A DNA stretch of 64,000 nucleotides. Origin: Ceratothoa steindachneri (taxonomy: Eukaryota > Arthropoda > Malacostraca > Isopoda > Cymothoidae). The notes under the pieces are model-generated. The model ran no database searches. It worked only from the letters and a program-made list of their open reading frames with translations, and had not been told where the DNA came from. Position numbers and translations under genes: made by a program. Each line of letters starts with the position of its first letter. Position 1 is the first letter of the stretch. This document shows, piece after piece, positions 11,859 through 22,600 of the stretch. The DNA is taken from NCBI GenBank assembly GCA_963969495.1, contig OZ018331.1, forward strand, positions 154,860,684 to 154,924,683, written 5' to 3'.

Positions 11859-13391
11859 TTGAATGTGATAATTGTTAATGAAAATTGTGTCAAAAGAGCG
11901 ATAGAGAAGCAAGCAACAAGTTATGCGGCTAAGAAGAGAAAACTTGATTTTGTCGCAAGAAAGATTGATAAAAAAGTATACAGAAACATCAAATGTGCTC
12001 TTACCAGTATTTTTGTGCGAAATAAAAATGAGATTAAAAAAACGATCGGAGAACCAGTGGAAACGGTTTCAAAGATGGCTGTGAAGGCTTCTCTAGTGCT
12101 AAAGGCTATGCTTTTAGAATACCATAATAATTATGAAGAAAAATACAAAAATAACACGGAAGGTGACAATACTTTACCCTCTTCCAAGAACCGAACCTTC
12201 TTGGATCAGGCATTTAAAATTGGGTCTGATAAAAAAAGACAAATTTCTGTAAATTAATGGAAGAAGTGTGGAAACGTGATTTTGTATCGAAAGGTTTCCA
12301 GACGTAAGAACGACATTCTTACGATTATAACACTATTTCTATCGAATCTGGGAAATTCAAAACTCAATTCTTCATGATGACAGACCCTGAGAATCTTCAT
12401 AAAATTCAATACAAGGCTTGTATTTTAGCACTAAAAACAACAAAAGGAGGTATGATACACGCGGGTTTATCTGCGTGTTCCAGAGCATTAGAATACTTAA
12501 TTTTGGAAAATAATCGAAAATATTACGGTATTTCCTTTGTTGCTAAAGAGAAAATGATGGAGTTGAAGAACTTACATTTAGATTTTATCGAAAAACAAAA
12601 ATTTTATGAATGGCAAACAATTTTAAAAAATGAATAGATATGAAAGAATTAGGTATTTATTACAAATGCAACAAAAAAATATACTGAAAAAAGTTTTAGT
12701 CGTTCCTCAAGCTGATAACAAATATAGATATATTGGGATTGATAATGTCGGTATCGAAGGTTTATATAAATCTTTTGAAAAAAAGAAAGCGACAACAAAA
12801 GAGCAAATGTGGGCCGCAGTTTTTGATATACTCAAGATTTTGAACAAACTTATTCCGGCTAAAAAACAAAAAGGGATGTGGAAATTTGATAATTGTATTT
12901 CAACGGATAGAATTTCCGCTTGTGTTAGATATTGTAAAAATGAAGAAAAACAACAACAACATCCTGAAAACAATATTATAACTATCAAAGATGTAAAAAA
13001 TATAATTAGTATCGATCCAGGAATTACAAACGCAGTTTACTGCGTTGAAATAGATAGATTTTCATTCGAAAACAAAGACGGTAACTAGTTATCGAGTTGT
13101 TGGTAAACGTAAGAAACTCAGTTCAGGGCAATACTATCACGATTCCAAAAAGAATAATTTAAAGAAATATACTCAGAATTTATATCAAAATTTAAGAAAA
13201 AATATGACACCCGAAGATAAAACTGCCGTACAAAACATGAATCCATCTGAAAAATTGAGAGATTACACTTGAAGATATATCGAAAACTACAACGAAATTT
13301 GGAAATTAGCTGCAATCAGGAATTTAAAACGTCTTAGATTTCTGGTCTACCAAAAGAAACACAGTATTTTCGATAAATTCATCGGAAATTT
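11859..13391 (+). mobile_element. Fanzor nuclease relic A, 3'-truncated at the telomere array
   Basis: Three frame-shifted pieces (11859-12257, 12374-12637, 12630-13088), plus a continuation to 13391 with a stop at about 13270, encode a protein closely similar to the long Fanzor ORF at 29539-31575. Shared landmarks include the TDG/TDR-I-SACVRY region and the first catalytic Asp motif IDPGITNAVYCVE at about 13010-13050. Unlike the 29.5 kb copy, it keeps the ancestral frame at the N-terminus, with a basic KKRKLDF motif that could be a nuclear localisation signal. The copy stops abruptly at about 13391, before the Glu and second Asp motifs, where the (TTAGG)n array begins. It cannot encode an active nuclease. 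Confidence 0.8.
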
Positions 13392-13394
13392 GGT

Positions 13395-13594
13395 AAGGTT
13401 AGGTTAGGTTAGGTTAGGTTAGGTTAGGTTAGGTTAGGTTAGGTTAGGTTAGGTTAGGTTAGGTTAGGCTAGGTTAGGTTAGGTTAGGTTAGGTTAGGTT
13501 AGGTTAGGTTAGGTTAGGATAGGTTAGGTTAGGTTAGGTTAGGTTAGGTTAGGTTAGGTTAGGTTAGGTTAGGTTAGGTTAGGTTAGGTTAGGT
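13395..13594. repeat. (TTAGG)n telomeric repeat array
   Basis: About 40 head-to-tail copies of AGGTT (TTAGG), nearly perfect, with single-base variants at about 13469 and 13520. TTAGG is the standard telomere unit of most insects and crustaceans, so this identifies the host as an arthropod. It is interstitial, flanked on the left by a truncated Fanzor relic and on the right by simple repeats. Confidence 0.97.
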
Positions 13595-13681
13595 AGTTAC
13601 ACCTGTACGTTTTTTATATTTCGTACAATTTTTAATATAATTTTAATAATTGTTTTAATCTTTCGAACTATTTCACTCATC

Positions 13682-13812
13682 TTCCGAATTTTCCGTATAT
13701 TCCGTACTTTTTCGAAATTGTCCGTACTTTTTCGAACTTTTACGTACTTTTACGTACTTTTACGTTCTTTTACGTACTTTTTCGTACTTTTTCGTACTTT
13801 TACGTACTCTAT
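13682..13812. repeat. Minisatellite, ~11-base unit TACGTACTTTT
   Basis: Tandem short units of the type CGTACTTTT(T)A/T run from about 13682 to 13812, directly distal to the telomeric array. The units vary by single bases. Chance open frames across this stretch are not genes. Confidence 0.75.
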
Positions 13813-13882
13813 CGAGACCCAAACTCCCAAGAAAACTACATCCAGTATCCATAATCAGATTATTCGTATGAAACCATTGGGT

Positions 13883-14204
13883 TTCAGTATTATTTCAACT
13901 ATGGGTAGATTTGCAAAGTGGCGCCATGATTATTGCGCAACCGGAAATGAGTGGGGCGCCTTGTGGTATTCGAGCCGTCTCGCCACTCTGGCGCCATGAA
14001 TATTTCTCAAACTGAAATGACATTGCGTTCTGCCTAATCTGGCAAGTTTTTATTAGTTCAAAAATTTACCCCACAGTTGAAATATACTGTAGTAAAAGAT
14101 AAAAAAAAGACGACTTTTTTATCGTCGCAAGTTACCCGTCATTATTTTCTTCCAATGAAAATTTGATCTAATTCAACGCAGTAAACTGCGTTTGTAATTC
14201 CTGG
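13883..14204. mobile_element. Fanzor element end plus short GGCGCC-type repeat
   Basis: At 13885 the terminal sequence CAGTATTATTTCAACTATGG is followed by GTAGATTTGCAAAG, which is the inverse of the right end of the 29.5 kb Fanzor element. After it comes a host-type repeat with GGCGCCATGATTATTG and CCGGAAATGAGTGG, which recurs at about 15640-15750 and 44880-45030. A short right-end relic (CTGGCAAGTTTT ... GTTGAAATATACTGTAG) lies at 14039-14090, followed by about 60 bases of antisense Fanzor coding sequence at 14160-14208. Confidence 0.6.
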
Positions 14205-15480
14205 ATCGATACTTTCAACTATGGGTAGATTTGCAAAGTATTTTTTTTCTACCTAAAATATGTGTTTTCTGAACCAACTTTTCTCTTGGTTCCACCAAAT
14301 TTTTATGTAAAACTTGCCAGATTAGACGGCGTGCAATGTTAATCGCGCCAATCGAGTCTCGATTGAGAAAAGTTCCTCTTTTGCTGTTGTTTTTTTTAGA
14401 GTGAGATTTGACGACTCCGTTGTCATCGACAACATGAATGTGGAAACATTTTCTGAGTCCTCGAATCTCCCTTTTCTAACCTGCCATCTTCTGTTGCACC
14501 GACTAACTTGGCTACTTTGTCAACCGCAACTTTGTTATCAATGGGACAACTCTTGGAAGTATTGAATTCGTCCACCAGAGAAATATTTCTTTTTCCAACC
14601 TTTTCAACAAGTTTTTTTGAAAACAAACTGATTCGGAGCAGAATATTTACAACCTTTCTTTGCCGAATTAAAATTCGCCGCACCGTACGCAATATGAAAT
14701 TCTTTCTTATCTTTAACTAAATTTTCGATAAATTTATCTACGACACTGTGTTTCTTTTGATAAACTAGAAATCTAAGACGTCTTAAATTCTTGATTGCGG
14801 CCAATTTCCAGATTTCGTCGTAATTTTTCGATATATTTTCGAGTGTCATTTGTCAATTTTTCAGATGGATTCATGTTTTGTACGACAGTTAAATCTTCGG
14901 GTGTCATTTTTTTTGTTAAATTTTGATATAAATTCTGAGCATATTTCTTTAAATTTTTCATTTTCGAATCGTGATAGTATTGCCCAGAAGTAAGTTTTTT
15001 TGGTTTACCGACAACTCGATAACTAAAGTTACCGTCATCATTTTCTTCGAATGAAAATTGATCTAATTCAACGCAGTAAACTGCGTTTGTAATTCCTGGA
15101 TCGATACCGATTATATTTCTTTTTACGTCTTCGATGGTTATAATATGGTTTTCAGTGTGTTTTTGTTTTTCTTCATATTTCCAATATCTAACACAAGCAG
15201 AAATTCCATCCGTTGTAATGCAATTATCAAATTTCCACATCCCTTTTTGCTTTTTAGCGGGAATAAGTTTTCTTAATATCTTGGGCATATCAAAAACCTC
15301 GGCCCACATTTCCTCTTTTGTTGTCGAAACTTTCTTCTCTTTTTGAAATGATTTATATAGACCTTCAACACCGGCGTTGTCGATCCCAATATATGTATAT
15401 TTTTTATCAGCTTGAGGAACGACTGAAACTTTTTTCAGTACCGTAAAATTTTCGATTTCTTTGTTTTCTGATAGTGTCAT
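14205..15480 (-). mobile_element. Fanzor relic B, N-terminally truncated
   Basis: The minus strand encodes the C-terminal two thirds of the Fanzor protein in three overlapping pieces (15480-14773, 14849-14604, 14692-14423), with the RD motif region read at about 14340-14370 and the element right end at 14209-14292. The first catalytic Asp motif, the DEFNTSK motif and the NRDS motif are all still readable, but two frameshifts separate them. It begins around the equivalent of residue 280 of the 29.5 kb copy. Identity to that copy is very high by eye, so it is a recent relative. It also carries the conserved 3' hairpin (14271-14277 with 14286-14292). Confidence 0.85.
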
Positions 15481-15639
15481 TTTGCCCTTTTGTTCAGAAT
15501 CGAAAATAACTTTACCAAAGTTTGTGTATTTTACTCTATCGGAGGCGAACCTCGTTGATCATCCGTCGCGTGGGGATTTTTCCGTGACGTCATTCTCGAG
15601 ACTCGATCGGCTGTAATTCGAGCCCGCCCCACCCCCGCC

Positions 15640-15800
15640 ACTATGGCGCCAATGATTATTGCTCAACCGGAAATGAGTGGGGCCATGAGGTATTCGAGCC
15701 GTCTCGCCACTCTGGCGCCATGATTATTTCTCAAACTGAAATGACATTGCGTTCTGCTTTCCCCACCCCACAGTTGAAATATACTGTAGGTAAAAATAAA
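15640..15800. repeat. Second copy of the GGCGCC-type repeat with element end
   Basis: This carries the same modules, in the same order, as 13920-14090: TGGCGCC(A)ATGATTATTGC, CCGGAAATGAGTGG, the GAGCCGTCTCGCCACTCTGGCG stretch, then a truncated GTTGAAATATACTGTAG element end. The stretch 15481-15640 before it is non-coding and locally GC-rich. Confidence 0.6.
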
Positions 15801-15834
15801 GATGACTTTTTATCGTCGCACATTATTTTCTTCG

Positions 15835-16400
15835 AATGAATTTTTTTAATCTAATTCAACGCAGTAAACTGCATTTGTATTTCCTGGATCGATACCGATT
15901 ATATATTTTTTTACATCTTTAATATGGTTTTCAGGGTGTTTTTTTTGTTTTTCTTCATTTTTCCAATATCTAAAACACAGAAATTCCATCCGTTGTAATA
16001 CAATTATCAAATTTTCACATCTCTTTTTGACTCGCACAAATCTAGATCAATCATCGCCCGTAAAAATTTAACAAAGTCTATTATTTTCAAATAATAGGTG
16101 TTGGGTGAAAGTGTTTCTTCGCAAATCCATTCTGCCAATATATTGCAAATGAATTTTCTCTGCTGAAAACTTTTCATTTCGCAAATTTCAATATGTTTCT
16201 CTCTCAAAACTTTTGTTATATCCAGTAAATTTCTTTTAATTTGATTCCACCTATTCAGATTTAGCATTTATTAGCGGAAATATGTTTTCAAAAAACCGCG
16301 GTCCACATTTACTCTTTTCTTGTCGTAATTTTCTTCTCCTTTTGAAATGATTTATATAGTAGACCTTCAACATTGGTGTTGTCGATCCCAATTAGCTTGA
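15835..16400 (-). mobile_element. Fanzor relic C with an unrelated coding insert
   Basis: Antisense Fanzor coding sequence (the IDPGNTNAVYCVELD region and the KNEEKQKKHPENH region) occupies 15840-16015. It is interrupted at about 16029-16267 by an 80-codon open stretch on the same strand that is not Fanzor-like (it includes the peptide ICNILAEWICEETLSP). Fanzor sequence then resumes at about 16290. The insert resembles the Lys/Ile/Asn-rich viral coding style and may be a captured gene fragment. Confidence 0.55.
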
Positions 16401-17000
16401 GTGAAACTTTTTTCAGTATATTTCTTTAAAATCTTTTTAAATTCTTTGCCATTCATGATTTCTTTTTGTTTTTCGATAAAATCTAAATTTAAATTCTTCA
16501 AATCCATCATTTTCTCTTTATCAACGAAGGAAATACCGTAATATTTTCGATAAGTGGTGCCATGTGAAATTTGAAATTTTAAAAGTTTTTTGGTTACAGT
16601 ATTATTTCATCTATGGATTAGATTTGCAAAATTTTTCTACCCAAAATATGTGTTTTCTGAACTAACTTTTATCTCGAATCTCCCTCTTTTATAACCAATT
16701 CTTTAATATTTTCTAAAAGTTCTTGAGCTTCTTCTTTTTCATATTCTCATTTTGGTAAAATTTCATCTGTTTCCATGTTTTTAATTCATTAGAAATGTAA
16801 AGTTGCTCTGAGACTCCAGCGAGGCATGTTAATAATTCTATTCATTTTTTTAAATTCTTTGCCATTCATGATTTCTTTTTGTTTTTCGATAAAATCTAAA
16901 TTTAACTTCTTCAAATCCATCATTTTTCTCTTTATTAACGAAGGAAATACCGTAATATTTTCGAATTTTCTAAATTCGCCTTTTTTTATCGGACCCAATT
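16400..17000 (-). mobile_element. Fanzor relic D, jumbled internal fragments
   Basis: The antisense strand matches the middle of Fanzor (encoding FIEKQKE, KMMDLKKLNLDF and KYYGISFV equivalents) twice, at 16420-16560 and 16820-16990. Between the two lies a reversed right end with CAGTATTATTTCA at 16598 and GTGTTTTCTGAACTAAC at about 16650. No reading frame survives. Confidence 0.6.
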
Positions 17001-17071
17001 TTTGAAGCGAACCTTACTGATCGATCCCCCGTCGCGTGGCGATTTTTCCGTGGACGTCATTGAATGCTCGA

Positions 17072-17212
17072 GACTCGATTGGTGCGATTAACATTGCACG
17101 CCGTCTAATTTGGCAAGTTTTAGATAAAAGTTTTGGTGGAACCAAGAGAAAAGTTGGTTCAGAAAACACATATTTTGACGAGAAAAAACTTTGCAAATTT
17201 ATCCATAGTTGA
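17072..17212 (+). mobile_element. Fanzor right end, plus orientation
   Basis: It reads from the GAGACTCGATTGG (RDS) region through CTAATTTGGCAAG and the conserved hairpin (GAACCAA 17139-17145, TTGGTTC 17154-17160) to GTTGAAATAATACTG at about 17212. The upstream 17015-17070 segment with GTCGCGTGGCGATTTTTCCG is shared with 15560-15590 and is host-type sequence. Confidence 0.65.
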
Positions 17213-17229
17213 AATAATACTGATTTTTT

Positions 17230-17775
17230 TATCGACGCAAGTTACCCGTCATTATTTTCTTCGAATGAAAATTTGATCTAATTCAACGCAGTAAACTATG
17301 GTTTTCAGGGTGTTTTTGTTTTGTTTTTCTTCATTTTTCCAATATCTAAAACACACAGAAATTCCATCCGTTGTAATACAATTATCAAATTTCCACATCC
17401 CTCTTAGCTTTTATTAGCAGGAATATGTTTTCTTATCAAAAGCCGCGGTCCACATTTCCTCTTTTCTTGTCGTAATTTTCTTCTCCTTTTGAAATGATTT
17501 ATATAGACCTTCAACATTGGTTGGCGTTGTCGATCCCAATAATTAGCTTGAGTGAAACTTTTTTCAGTATATTTCTTTGAAATCTATTCATTTTTTTAAA
17601 ATTCTTTGCCATTCATGATTTCTTTTTGTTTTTCGATAAAATCTAAATTTAAATTCTTCAAATCAATCATTTTTCTCTTTATCAACGAAGGAAATACCGT
17701 AATATTTTCGATTATTTTCTAAAATTTAGTATAAATTCGTCTCTTTTTATCGGACCCAATTTTTAAAATTTAATA
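17230..17775 (-). mobile_element. Fanzor relic E, internally deleted
   Basis: Antisense Fanzor coding sequence in the expected order but with deletions: the Asp-motif region (about 17275), the TDG/SACVRY region (about 17340-17400), the EGLYKSF region (about 17500) and the KMNRFERI to KYYGISF region (about 17590-17715). Many frameshifts; no usable ORF. Confidence 0.6.
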
Positions 17776-17864
17776 AGTGGTTTTTTTTTAGCAAGCTAAT
17801 TCCGTGCGAGTTTTGTTTTCTGATAGTGTCATTTTGGCTATTTTATCTTCATTATTACCTTTTG

Positions 17865-18100
17865 TATGACGTCGCGATGGCGTTTCTGGCTGGCGCTGAC
17901 GTCACGTGCGCGGGATATTTAAGCAGGTGTGCTGTGACTCCGCCCTCACTCGTGCTCCGGTGTCTCTTCTAATAAGTTCACTTCCGTGAAGAAGTGTTTA
18001 AACCAAGTGTTAAAGTGTTTTTTCATCAGTGAAGAAGTGTTTAAACCAAGTGTTAAAGTGTTTTTCATCAACAAAGGTCCCACAGAAACGTAAGTATTTC
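17865..18100 (+). promoter_or_regulatory. Promoter-like module with leader duplication and splice donor
   Basis: A GC-richer island set in AT-rich DNA. It holds TGACGTCAC at about 17899 (a CRE/ATF-type palindrome), then ATATTTAAG at about 17917 (TATA-like), then about 35 bases on TCACTCGTG (initiator-like). A leader follows with a ~45-base direct duplication (17990-18035 and 18028-18072, unit GTGAAGAAGTGTTTAAACC) and finally AACGTAAGTATTTC at about 18088, a consensus 5' splice donor. This looks like the start of a spliced polymerase II transcript, host or retroelement, whose body has been replaced by Fanzor relic F. Confidence 0.5.
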
Positions 18101-18109
18101 ATAAGGGTT

Positions 18110-18500
18110 TTATTTTATTTTTCTTCATTTTTCCAATATCTAACACATGTTGAATTCCATCCGTTGTAATACAATTATCAAATTTTTCACATCTCTTTTA
18201 GCTTTTATTAGCGGAAATAAGTTTTGAAATGATTTATATAGACCTTCAACATTGGTTGGCGTTGTCGATCCCAATAATTAGCTTGAGTGAAACTTTTTTC
18301 AGTATATTTCTTTGAAATCTATTCATTTTTTAAAAAATTCTTTGCCATTCATGATTTCATTTTGTTTTTCGATAAAATCTAAATTTAAATTCTTCAAATC
18401 AATCATTTTCTCTTTATCAACGAAGGAAATACTGTAATATTTTCGATTATTTTTTAAGTATAAATTCGTCTTTTTTTTATCGGAACCAATTTTTAAAATT
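18110..18500 (-). mobile_element. Fanzor relic F, near-duplicate of relic E
   Basis: It has the same deletion pattern and order as relic E (antisense SACVRY region, EGLYKSF region, FIEKQK region, KYYGISF region), so E and F probably derive from one deleted copy that was duplicated with its flanks. Both are followed by the same GCAAGCTAATTCCGTGCGAG sequence. Confidence 0.55.
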
Positions 18501-19230
18501 TAATAAGTGTTTTTTTGCAAGCTAATTCCGTGCGAGTTTTGTTTTCTGATAGTGTCATTTTGGATATTTTATCTTCATTATTACCTTTTGTTCAGAATCG
18601 AAAATAACCCAAAGTTTGTATAATCGGGTTTCGTGGGAGGCGAACCTTGCTGATCCCGCGTGGCTTTTGTATAAAATATTTTTGCAAACTTTCTTCCGAC
18701 TTGATTATCAATCCTTTTCTAGCATTTATCTTTACCCCCCCAAAAAGGGAACGGGTGCATAGTCTTTACCTCCTCGTGGTGCACCTGGTAACTTCATATA
18801 ATGTATTGATTTTGCAAAATATTATTCGAAATTACTAGTTCTAAATTTAAAATCGCAATACATCTATGAAGGCCAAAAAGACTGCATGATTTTTCTAATC
18901 GCTTTTGCTTTTGCACATTGCTTTCGCACGCTTTTGGCTACTAATACTTTTTTTTGTTGTGACGAAGGACTTTGTGATTTCTTTGTGGTTATTTCGAGTT
19001 GTGAATTTTTTTTTGTTATTTTGTAGTGTGTAGTTATTTTGTGAAAATTTGTGGTTATTTTGTGTGGTTACGTGTGGTGAATGAATTTTGTGGATTTTCA
19101 ATGATGATTGAGGGAAGAGAAATCATTTCATTGAAAATTTGTATTATAATTGATTCATTTTTTTACCCCATCTTAATATATATATTTTTTTTAGAAGGAT
19201 CCAAAGAAAAGGTTTGTGTTAACAGTTATT
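18501..19230. other. No recognisable gene
   Basis: AT-rich sequence with a G/T-rich stretch (about 18900-19090). It holds only chance open frames. The segment GTTTTCTGATAGTGTCATTTTGG at about 18540 recurs at about 17815 and, inverted in context, at 15465, showing local duplication. Confidence 0.4.
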
Positions 19231-19718
19231 AACAGGTCGTCATTGCCGTAAGGTGGGAGCAACTGCCATGTTCGAGAAAGATGCCCACGTGAAGACGTTA
19301 CATAGTTGCGGTAAGGTGGGAGCAACTGCCATCTTCGAGACGTTTATGGTCTTCTGAAGACGTAAGTTTTTTTTTCTATTTTTTTATTATTTAAAAAATT
19401 TATTTCTAAGTTAGGTGCCGCGCTTATAAATGGGAAAAAAATGCGACGATAGATAGTTAGTTGTCGATTGCCTTGCCAAAAAAAAAAGAAGAAAAAGCGA
19501 AGTTAATAATGTTTTTTTCTAACTACTTTACTTTGTTTCCTTGCTTCTTTTCTACCTGCCTACGTGAAGACGTTGCGGTAAGGTGGGAGCAACTGCCATC
19601 TTCGAGACGTCTATGGTCTTCTGAAGACGTAAGTTTTTTTTTTCTATTTTTTTATTATTTAAAAAAAATTATTTCTAGTTAGGTGCCGCGCTTATAAATG
19701 GGAAAAAAATGCGACGAT

Positions 19719-20735
19719 AGATAGTTAGTTGTCGATTGCCTTGCCAAAAAAAAAAGAAAAAGCGAAGTTAATAATGTTTTTTTTCTAACTACTTTACTTT
19801 GTTTCCTTGCTTCTTTTCTTACCCCTTCGCGGTTGCCTGGTGCAATTGGGCGTTTCGTCGCCTCCAACTACGGAACTGGTATTGGAAAACTGTGTTTCAC
19901 CTGTTACTATCTCTAATACTTTTCGTTCTTTATTATGGAGAATAAATCATTGGTTCCATGACAGCGATAGAGAGTAAGGCCGGCTAGATCGGGTGAAACC
20001 GGGTGGTCGGAACAAATCAAATCGACATAAACCAATGGTCTATTGTTCTCTATCGTTTAGGACAAACAATTCTCTCTACTAATTATTGTATCAAGTTTGC
20101 TATGCATAGGTAGCCCGTGTGCAGAGATTGTATGATTACTTGGTGCAGTACTTCTTTTCGCAATCAAATTTAGTTTCGCAAATCACTGGTTATTGTTTTC
20201 GAAGTGCCGCGTACCTCAGGCTGGATCTTGCGGGGAATTGGCGGCGTTCCAGTAACACTTATGTGAAAATCATAAATATCATACACCCAAAGCCGTCAGG
20301 TGAAACCCCTTGATACCATTCCCGGCGAAAGCATTGAGGGATAGTAACTGGTGATGTGTTGTAGCTATAATTTGAGGGCACCTTCTCCTCAGCTATACTT
20401 TTATATCGCAATCTGTGTCGTTGTCGATCTTCTTCTAACTTTTTGTCAATCTACCCACCTCTATATTTTTCCTCTATTCTCTTCCCTTAGAGAACCTAAT
20501 TTCATTATTAACTTTTCTTTTCTTTTTTTTGGGGGGGATGGCGAGAGACCTTTTTCGAAAAGTAAAAGAACAAGTAGCACGCAAAAAAAAGTGACACGTT
20601 CTTCTTAGAATAGGAATTGCGATGAGAAAATTGTAAGGAATAATTAATGAAAAAGAACAAGTAGCACGCAAAAAAAAGTGACACGTTCTTCTTAGAATAG
20701 GAGAATTGCGATGATAGGATTAAAAAAAATACAGG
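19719..20735. repeat. ~1 kb repeat block, copy 1
   Basis: It begins at GATAGTTAGTTGTCGATTGCC and ends just before the CAGGTTGAACGTCACAGCAG string. It is nearly identical to 21350-22368. The interior (about 19830-20450) is less AT-rich and has short complementary stretches such as GGCCGGCTAG and CCGTCAGG..., without long frames. It could be a non-coding RNA unit or a non-autonomous element. I matched it to no known structured RNA. Confidence 0.8.
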
Positions 20736-21304
20736 TTGAACGTCACAGCAGTTTGCGGTAAGGTGGGGGCAACTGCCATCTTTGAAAAAAAGATGCCAAA
20801 AAAATCTTTGGTGGAGACGTAAGTATTTTTATATATTAAACTTTTTTTTTATTATTTATGCGTTTTGGGGGGAAATGGCAAGTAAAAGGGTACAATTATC
20901 GTAAAAGAACAAGTAGCACGCAAAAAAAAGTGACACGTTCTTCTTAGAATAGGAATTGCGATGAAAAAAAATACAGGTTGAACGTCACAGCAGTTTGCGG
21001 TAAGGTGGGGGCAACTGCCATCTTCGAAAAAGATGCCAAAAAAATCTTTGGTGGAGACGTAAGTATTTTTATATATTAAACTTTTTTTTTATTATTTATA
21101 CGTTTTTGGGGGAAATGGCAAGTAAAAGGGTACAATAAATTATCGTAAAAGAACAAGTAGCACGCAAAAAAAAGTGACACGTTCTTCTTAGAATAGGAAT
21201 TGCGATGAAAAAAAAACAGGTTGAACGTCACAGCAGTTTGCGGTAAGGTGGGGGCAACTGCCATCTTTGAAAAAAAGATGCCAAAAATCTTTGGTGGAGA
21301 CGTG

Positions 21305-21341
<37 letters not shown>

Positions 21342-21349
21342 ATTCGTAC

Positions 21350-22368
21350 TAGATAGTTAGTTGTCGATTGCCTTGCCAAAAAAAAAAAGAAAAAGCGAAG
21401 TTAATAATGTTTTTTTTCTAACTACTTTACTTTGTTTCCTTGCTTCTTTTCTTACCCCTTCGCGGTTGCCTGGTGCAATTGGGCGTTTCGTCGCCTCCAA
21501 CTACGGAACTGGTATTGGAAAACTGTGTTTCACCTGTTACTATCTCTAATACTTTTCGTTCTTTATTATGGAGAATAAATCATTGGTTCCATGACAGCGA
21601 TAGAGAGTAAGGCCGGCTAGATCGGGTGAAACCGGGTGGTCGGAACAAATCAAATCGACATAAACCAATGGTCTATTGTTCTCTATCGTTTAGGACAAAC
21701 AATTCTCTCTACTAATTATTGTATCAAGTTCGCTATGCATAGGTAGCCCGTGTGCAGAGATTGTATGATTAGTTGGTGCAGTACTTCTTTTCGCAATCAA
21801 ATTTAGTTTCGCAAATCACTGGTTATTGTTTTCGAAGTGCCGCGTACCTCAGGCTGGATCTTGCGGGGAATTGGCGGCGTTCCAGTAACCCTTTATGTGA
21901 AAATCATAAATATCATACACCCAAAGCCGTCAGGTGAAACCCCTTGATACCATTCCCGGCGAAAGCATTGAGGGATAGTAACTGGTGATGTGTTGTAGCT
22001 ATAATTTGAGGGCACCTTCTCCTCAGCTATACTTTTATATCACAATCTGTGTCGTTGTCGATCTTCTTCTAACTTTTTGTCAATCTACCCACCTCTATAT
22101 TTTTCCTCTATTCTCTTCCCTTAGAGAACCTAATTTCATTATTATCTTTTCTTTTCTTTTTTTGGGGGGGATGGCGAGAGACCTTTTTCGAAAAGTAAAA
22201 GAACAAGTAGCACGCAAAAAAAAGTGACACGTTCTTCTTAGAATAGGAATTGCGATGAGAAAATTGTAAGGAATAATTAATGAAAAAGAACAAGTAGCAC
22301 GCAAAAAAAAGTGACACGTTCTTCTTAGAATAGGTGAATTGCGATGATAGGATTAAAAAAAATACAGG
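21350..22368. repeat. ~1 kb repeat block, copy 2
   Basis: A direct repeat of 19719-20735, offset by about 1,632 bases, differing by scattered single bases and small length changes in homopolymers. It is preceded by a (TTA)n microsatellite at 21305-21340, which is absent from copy 1. Confidence 0.8.
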
Positions 22369-22600
22369 TTGAACGTCACAGCAGTTTGCGGTAAGGTGGG
22401 GGCAACTGCCATCTTCGAAAAAGATGCCAAAAAAATCTTTGGTGGAGACGTAAGTATTTTTATATATTAAACTTTTTTTTTATACGTTTTTGGGGGAAAT
22501 GGCAAGTAAAAGGGTACAATAAATTATCGTAAAAGAACAAGTAGCACGCAAAAAAAAGTGACACGTTCTTCTTAGAATAGGAATTGCGATGAGTCCGTCT

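Larger units (their letters stand above)
19231..22600. repeat. Complex tandem array of host-type modules
   Basis: Three interleaved module types. Module 1 contains TTGCGGTAAGGTGGG(G/A)GCAACTGCCATCTT and ends in a GACGTAAG(T) splice-donor-like string (about 19245, 19305, 19575, 20750, 20995, 21238, 22385). Module 2 is AAGAACAAGTAGCACGC followed by A-rich sequence and GTGACACGTTCTT, an inverted-repeat hairpin, seen seven times (about 20566, 20649, 20905, 21148, 22198, 22288, 22532). Module 3 is a long unique-looking block present twice (listed separately). No credible protein is encoded. Chance open frames recur because the DNA repeats. Confidence 0.75.

Noticed and set aside
13718..13999. 93-codon open frame over the minisatellite
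   Set aside because: Encoded largely by the TACGTACTTTT repeat and continuing into a transposon end; no protein character.
20119..20608. Open frames in the ~1 kb repeat blocks
   Set aside because: They recur only because the DNA is duplicated, are short, and cross homopolymers; no codon-level conservation or start context.
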